Assembly: GCF_018333375.1 (NCBI RefSeq)
Contig: NZ_BORW01000033.1
Span: forward strand, 1-63,142
DNA: 63,142 nucleotides
Direction: 5' to 3'
Source: Paenibacillus cookii
GTDB taxonomy: Bacteria; Bacillota; Bacilli; Paenibacillales; Paenibacillaceae
The notes under the pieces are model-generated. The model had not been told where the DNA came from, searched no databases, and saw only the letters and a program-made list of their open reading frames with translations. Of the stretch, positions 59,495 through 63,142 are shown one piece after another; position 1 is the first letter of the stretch; each line of letters begins with the position of its first letter. Made by a program: the position numbers and the translations under genes.

Positions 59495-61018
59495 ATGAAA
59501 ATGTCGGAAGAAGTAAACAACCACGAACAAGAAATGGAACTTAGCGAAATGCTGCAAATTCGCCGAGGTAAGCTGGACGAGCTGCGGGGCCTTGGGATTG
59601 ACCCTTTTGGAAAAAAATACAACCGCACCCATCATGCGGGAGACCTGCTTAAGAAATATGACGGTATGACCAAAGAAGAGCTGGACGAGCAGCATATCGA
59701 AGTGAAGGTAGCGGGCCGGATTATGGCCAAACGCGGCATGGGTAAGGCGATTTTTGCCCATATTCAGGATCTCAGCGGCAAAATCCAAATTTACGTGCGT
59801 CAGGATTCCGTGCCGGAAACGGCTTTTGAAGCGTTCCGCCTGCTTGATCTCGGGGATATTGTCGGAATCGCCGGCACGATGTTCAAAACCAAAACGGGAG
59901 AGACGACGATCAAAGCGAGCGAAGTCGAGGTTCTCGCGAAGTCACTCAATCCGCTGCCCGACAAATATCACGGCCTGAAGGACGTCGAGCTTCGTTACCG
60001 TCAGCGTTACGTGGATCTGATTATCAATCCGGAAGTACAGCAAACGTTTATCGCCCGTTCCCGGATCATTCAGTCGATGCGCCGCTATTTGGACTCCCAA
60101 GGTTATCTGGAAGTGGAGACGCCGACGCTGCATGCCATCGCAGGCGGCGCTGCCGCGAAACCGTTCATCACGCATCATAATGCGCTCGACATGGAGCTTT
60201 ATATGCGCATCGCGATCGAACTTCACTTGAAGCGCCTGATCGTCGGCGGCCTGGAGAAAGTATACGAGATCGGACGCGTATACCGGAACGAAGGCATTTC
60301 CACCCGCCACAACCCGGAATTCACCATGATCGAGCTGTATGAAGCTTATGCCGATTACAAGGACATCATGAACTTGACGGAAAACTTGATTGCCCACATC
60401 GCGCAGGAAGTGCTCGGCACCCAGGTCATCAATTACCAGGGGCATGAGGTCAACCTCGCACCGGGCTGGCGCCGCGTGTCCATGGTGGATGCGGTTAAAG
60501 AAGTCAAAGGCGTAGACTTCGGCGTGCACATGACGGATGAAGAGGCGCATCGCCTTGCCAAGGAGCATAACGTCAAAGTCGAGCCGCATATGACCTTTGG
60601 CCATATTCTGAACGCGTTCTTCGAGGAATTTGTAGAGGAAACGCTGATTCAGCCGACGTTCGTTACCGGGCATCCGGTGGAAATCTCGCCGCTGGCGAAG
60701 AAAAACGAAGAGGATCCGCGTTTTACGGACCGCTTCGAGCTGTTTATCGTGGCGCGTGAGCATGCCAATGCCTTCAGCGAGCTGAACGACCCGATCGACC
60801 AGCGCCAGCGTTTCGAAGCACAGCTCAAGGAACGGGAGCAAGGCAACGACGAAGCGCATGAAATGGACGAGGACTTCCTGAATGCGCTCGAATACGGCAT
60901 GCCGCCTACAGGCGGACTCGGCATCGGCGTGGACCGTCTCGTGATGCTGCTGACCAATTCGCCTTCGATCCGCGACGTACTGTTATTCCCTCATATGAGA
61001 AACCGTACGCAGGAGTAG
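59495..61018 (+). CDS. lysS: Lysyl-tRNA synthetase (class II)
   Basis: A 507-residue enzyme charging tRNA(Lys). An N-terminal OB-fold anticodon-binding domain (VAGRIMAKRGMGKAIFAHIQ) precedes the class II core: motif 2 RNEGISTRHNPEFTMIE and motif 3 GGLGIGVDRLVMLL. AAGGAG eight bases before the ATG fixes the start. No T-box fold is visible in the short leader. As in B. subtilis, rRNA genes follow it. Confidence 0.98.
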   Translation: MKMSEEVNNHEQEMELSEMLQIRRGKLDELRGLGIDPFGKKYNRTHHAGDLLKKYDGMTKEELDEQHIEVKVAGRIMAKRGMGKAIFAHIQDLSGKIQIYVRQDSVPETAFEAFRLLDLGDIVGIAGTMFKTKTGETTIKASEVEVLAKSLNPLPDKYHGLKDVELRYRQRYVDLIINPEVQQTFIARSRIIQSMRRYLDSQGYLEVETPTLHAIAGGAAAKPFITHHNALDMELYMRIAIELHLKRLIVGGLEKVYEIGRVYRNEGISTRHNPEFTMIELYEAYADYKDIMNLTENLIAHIAQEVLGTQVINYQGHEVNLAPGWRRVSMVDAVKEVKGVDFGVHMTDEEAHRLAKEHNVKVEPHMTFGHILNAFFEEFVEETLIQPTFVTGHPVEISPLAKKNEEDPRFTDRFELFIVAREHANAFSELNDPIDQRQRFEAQLKEREQGNDEAHEMDEDFLNALEYGMPPTGGLGIGVDRLVMLLTNSPSIRDVLLFPHMRNRTQE

Positions 61019-61118
61019 CTTAAATCGTTTAACGGGGAAGACGGAATTTCATGACCGGATTCATCGGACTTCTTGGGACATGGAGATGAAGATTCGCCGC
61101 AAGCTTTTATAACATAAG

Positions 61119-61349
61119 AAAAAAGGAACAGCGTGACGGGGTCACGTCAGAGTGTCGAGAAAGTCCAACGGACTTTTCGACACTCTATTTTTTATATGGG
61201 GGGAATCATATCTTTTAAAATAAAAATCGATTTAAAGCGCTCTGAGACCCCTACTTCAGTGACCGACGAGGCAATTTTAAACCCCCTGCAAAAAAACAGG
61301 GGGTTTCTCGACAGCCTGAGCGTGACGGGGTCACGTCTGTTCCTTTTTT
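61119..61349. repeat. 231-bp imperfect terminal-inverted-repeat element
   Basis: The ends are 13-base inverted repeats, AAAAAAGGAACAG (61119-61131) and CTGTTCCTTTTTT (61337-61349). Just inside each end the same 15-base near-palindrome CGTGACGGGGTCACG occurs (61132-61146 and 61321-61335). The interior holds two strong hairpins (61149-61186 and around 61269-61305) and no gene. No target-site duplication is visible. It looks like a miniature non-autonomous element or dispersed repeat inserted between lysS and the TetR gene, and may also terminate both. Confidence 0.6.
61149..61193 (+). terminator. Strong hairpin terminator downstream of lysS
   Basis: The arms 61149-61166 and 61170-61186 pair over 17 bases with one bulged G around the loop AAC and are followed by ATTTTTT. 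It lies inside the 231-bp repeat element. Confidence 0.85.
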
Positions 61350-61354
61350 GCGTT

Positions 61355-61954
61355 TCATTCGGATGGGCGGCAAAGCGACTGAAGATGACGGTATACGGTT
61401 CTGCGCATCAAGTCCGCCGGCATCTTTTCCGGCCTGAGTACGGCATGGATGGCCAATCCGTCGATCAAGGCATAAAAGCGTTCGATTTCAAGCTCGGCGT
61501 CCAGATCTGGCGCAGCCAAGTTTTTGGCGGCCAATCCATCCATGATTTCAATAAAAATGGATCTGAGCCCATCATCGACTTCCAGGCGATATCTAGCGAG
61601 ATCCTTGTCGGACAGCGATTTGACGACAAAAGCGAACCAGACCTCCATTTCGAGCCGTTTCTCCTCGTCCGTAGGCAGAATCTCGTCGACGAGGAGAGGA
61701 ATGTCCGTCAAAAGGTCCCCGCTGAAATCGATGTTGGCGATCCGTTTTCCGACACGGTCGGAAACCATCTTCATGGCATAGAAGAGCAGTTCCGAATGCG
61801 TCGAGAAATAATGGCGCATCGAACCCACGGACAATCCGGCCTCGTCCGCGATGTTCCGGACCGAAGCCTGGTCCAGCCCCATTTTTTGAATGACGCGCCA
61901 GGTGGCTTCCGCAACTTTTTCCCTTTGTTTTTCATGATCCACGATTTTAGGCAT
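61355..61954 (-). CDS. TetR-family transcriptional regulator
   Basis: A 199-residue repressor-type protein. The N-terminal TetR helix-turn-helix spans about residues 8-55 (VAEATWRVIQKMGLDQASVR, DEAGLSVGSMRHYFSTHSEL), and the C-terminal ligand domain resembles the BetI/PksA group. The ligand is unknown. It diverges from the membrane-protein gene at 62048, and the 93-base gap contains inverted and direct repeats that probably form the operator. The ribosome binding site is poor (AAGGA only two bases before the ATG). Confidence 0.88.
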   Translation of the reverse strand: MPKIVDHEKQREKVAEATWRVIQKMGLDQASVRNIADEAGLSVGSMRHYFSTHSELLFYAMKMVSDRVGKRIANIDFSGDLLTDIPLLVDEILPTDEEKRLEMEVWFAFVVKSLSDKDLARYRLEVDDGLRSIFIEIMDGLAAKNLAAPDLDAELEIERFYALIDGLAIHAVLRPEKMPADLMRRTVYRHLQSLCRPSE

Positions 61955-61980
61955 GTCCTTAGTATAACATTTTCCTTGTT

Positions 61981-62019
61981 TTTTTAATACAGTCGTGATA
62001 AATTGTTTTTAATACAATT
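61981..62019. promoter_or_regulatory. Probable operator between the TetR gene and the membrane-protein gene
   Basis: TTTTTAATACA occurs twice as a direct repeat (61981-61991, 62006-62016), and AATTGT-7-ACAATT forms an inverted repeat (62001-62019). On the minus strand TATACT (61961-61966) could be the -10 of the regulator gene. Autoregulation and control of the neighbour are inferred. Confidence 0.5.
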
Positions 62020-62047
62020 GTTCTAAAAAAGGAAGGATGAAGCCATC

Positions 62048-62581
62048 ATGATTGCAGCTTTGATTGTGGCGTGCGAAATCGGATTTTGGGTGCTAGTTCT
62101 GGCCGGTCTTAGCGCCAGGTATATTGCGGGATGGAAGCGGACGGGAGCGGTCTTGCTCGTTGCCACGCCGGTTGTCGATATTTTGCTTATCGCGTTTACG
62201 GTCATCGACTTGCGCAGCGGAACCACGGCGGAATTCATGCACGGGTTGGCCGCGATTTATATTGGGGTCACCGTCGCATACGGACATCGAATGATCAAAT
62301 GGGCGGATGAACGTTTTGCATACCGCTTTGCAGGCGGGGAAAAGCCGGCACCTGCGCCGAAGTACGGAAAAGAGCGCGCCCGGCGCGAGCGGGAAGGGTG
62401 GTACCGGCATTTGATGGCGTGGGTTGTGGGCGTCGTTTTGCTGATGCTGATGATCTGGATGGTAAATGACCCTTCGAGGACGGAAGCATTAAAAGGCATA
62501 CCGAGGATGTGGGGCATGATTTTGGCGATCGATTTTTTAATCAGCTTCAGCTATACGATTTGGCCAAAAGAGCAAAAGTAG
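62048..62581 (+). CDS. Integral membrane protein (YmcC-like)
   Basis: A 177-residue protein with five or so membrane segments: ALIVACEIGFWVLVLAGLSA, AVLLVATPVVDILLIAFTVI, the conserved HGLAAIYIGVTVAYGHRMIK, then after a basic Arg/Lys loop HLMAWVVGVVLLMLMIWMV and WGMILAIDFLISFSYTIW. It resembles B. subtilis YmcC; function is unknown. GGAAGGATG lies before the ATG. It is divergent from the TetR gene and probably its target. Confidence 0.8.
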   Translation: MIAALIVACEIGFWVLVLAGLSARYIAGWKRTGAVLLVATPVVDILLIAFTVIDLRSGTTAEFMHGLAAIYIGVTVAYGHRMIKWADERFAYRFAGGEKPAPAPKYGKERARREREGWYRHLMAWVVGVVLLMLMIWMVNDPSRTEALKGIPRMWGMILAIDFLISFSYTIWPKEQK

Positions 62582-62677
62582 CGGGGATGGGATATAGGAA
62601 GATTCGACCGAGCAAAGCAATGGATTCAACCTAAATATTGTTCTTATATCCCTGAACATATTAATTTCAAAGAAAGC

Positions 62678-62706
62678 TTGCAAGCTAAATAGATTCATGA
62701 TATATT
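62678..62706 (+). promoter_or_regulatory. rRNA promoter P1
   Basis: TTGCAA (62678-62683), 17-base spacer, TATATT (62701-62706), inside a module that is repeated 108 bases downstream. The bases from the end of the membrane-protein gene (62582) up to here hold nothing else I can identify. Confidence 0.75.
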
Positions 62707-62785
62707 ATTATTCCGGCCGATAAGTGCGGTAAGCATTTAAAGCCAGCAAGCTTTAAAGCTTTGAAAAAACAATTTCAAAAAAAGC

Positions 62786-62814
62786 TTGCATTAAGAAACA
62801 AAACATGATATATT
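62786..62814 (+). promoter_or_regulatory. rRNA promoter P2
   Basis: TTGCAT (62786-62791), 17-base spacer, TATATT (62809-62814). The preceding AATTTCAAAAAAAGCTTGCA differs from that of P1 at one base, and CATGATATATTAT is identical. Confidence 0.8.
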
Positions 62815-62861
62815 ATAAAAGTTGCTGCTGAACACAACGACGGCGACGAAAACGAAATGTT

Positions 62862-62885
62862 TGATCTTTGAAAACTGAACAACGA
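62862..62885 (+). promoter_or_regulatory. rRNA leader boxA-like antitermination region
   Basis: TGATCTTTGAAAACTGAACA resembles the Nus-factor boxA region typical of Firmicute pre-rRNA leaders. Downstream, GTTTGTG (62954-62960) can pair with CACAAAC (63004-63010) just before the 16S gene. Confidence 0.6.
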
Positions 62886-63010
62886 GTGAGATATGAGGTT
62901 TCGGCAACGAAACCGAAACGCGAAGCAAGCCGGTCCAAGCCTATGGCTGGATGGTTTGTGGAGCACAAATGAGAATTAAATTCTCGTCAGATTCAAAATG
63001 AGTCACAAAC

Positions 63011-63142
63011 TTTCATGGAGAGTTTGATCCTGGCTCAGGACGAACGCTGGCGGCGTGCCTAATACATGCAAGTCGAGCGGACCTTAGCGATCTTCGGATC
63101 GCTCTTGGTTAGCGGCGGACGGGTGAGTAACACGTAGGCAAC
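63011..63142 (+). rRNA. rrs: 16S ribosomal RNA (5' part, cut by the window end)
   Basis: The universal 5' sequence GAGTTTGATCCTGGCTCAGG starts at 63020, followed by ACGAACGCTGGCGGCGTGCC and TAATACATGCAAGTCGAGCG. After the V1 loop the GGCGGACGGGTGAGTAACAC block is present, then GTAGGCAAC as in Paenibacillus-like 16S genes. Only about 130 bases are included. The exact mature 5' end is approximate. Confidence 0.97.

Noticed and set aside
61196..61310. Short minus-strand frame inside the 231-bp repeat that might be a transposase remnant
   Set aside because: Only about 35 codons, no start with a ribosome binding site and no recognisable transposase motif.
1..63142. CRISPR array, prophage, intact transposase or toxin-antitoxin module
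   Set aside because: No regularly spaced repeats, phage-structural genes, transposase motifs or antitoxin-toxin pairs were seen; the lone AbrB-fold proteins are AbrB and SpoVT.

Overview
The window reads as a chromosomal segment of a Gram-positive, endospore-forming Firmicute, most likely a Paenibacillus-type bacterium. Three things support this. The gene order is the classic Bacillus subtilis origin-proximal block (csfB, yaaO, tmk, yaaQ, yaaR, holB, yaaT, yabA and so on to lysS). Sporulation genes are dense (gin, yabG, sspF, spoVG, fin, spoVT, yabP, yabQ, spoIIE). The 16S rRNA 5' end that closes the window has the signature around the first variable loop seen in Paenibacillus. Nearly everything is on the + strand; only an unknown membrane protein (154-678), abrB and a TetR regulator are on the - strand.

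Layout. 0.1-9.2 kb: sigma-G inhibitor gin, a PLP decarboxylase, tmk, the c-di-AMP receptor darA, yaaR, holB, ricT, yabA, a tRNA/DNA methyltransferase and rsmI. 9.4-12.1 kb: abrB, with a divergent HD-domain protein sharing a Spo0A-box region, then tatD. 12.2-14.0 kb: a c-di-AMP (ydaO-type) riboswitch with its own terminator in front of a G5/3D cell-wall protein. 14-23.6 kb: rnmV, rsmA, yabG, veg, sspF, ispE, purR, spoVG, glmU, prs, pth, fin. 23.7-35.4 kb: mfd, a PrsA-like lipoprotein foldase, spoVT, a flippase, mazG, HU, rqcP, yabP, yabQ, divIC, yabR. 35.8-44.4 kb: spoIIE, yabS, yabT, tilS, hpt, ftsH. 44.8-49.0 kb: a nadABC NAD-biosynthesis operon followed by coaX; nadABC is not at this place in B. 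subtilis. 49.2-61.0 kb: hslO, a second PpiC-like foldase, cysK, the pab/fol folate operon with yazB and dusB, greA, lysS. 61.0-63.1 kb: a 231-bp inverted-repeat element, a TetR regulator divergent from a small membrane protein, and tandem rRNA promoters leading into 16S rRNA.

Compared with my memory of B. subtilis, yazA, metS, yabJ/ridA, ctc/rplY and the tRNA pair before spoIIE are missing, while an HD-domain gene, HU, nadABC and greA are present. The genes cooperate in replication and repair, translation quality control, cell envelope, cofactor synthesis (NAD, CoA, folate, PRPP) and early sporulation control. I see no phage, defence system, CRISPR array, secondary-metabolite cluster or intact transposon. 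The most interesting material is regulatory and intergenic: two c-di-AMP sensors in one region, a repeated 16-bp palindromic word, an imperfect terminal-inverted-repeat element, duplicated rRNA promoters and several unexplained leader hairpins. No coding region looks like a previously undescribed system.
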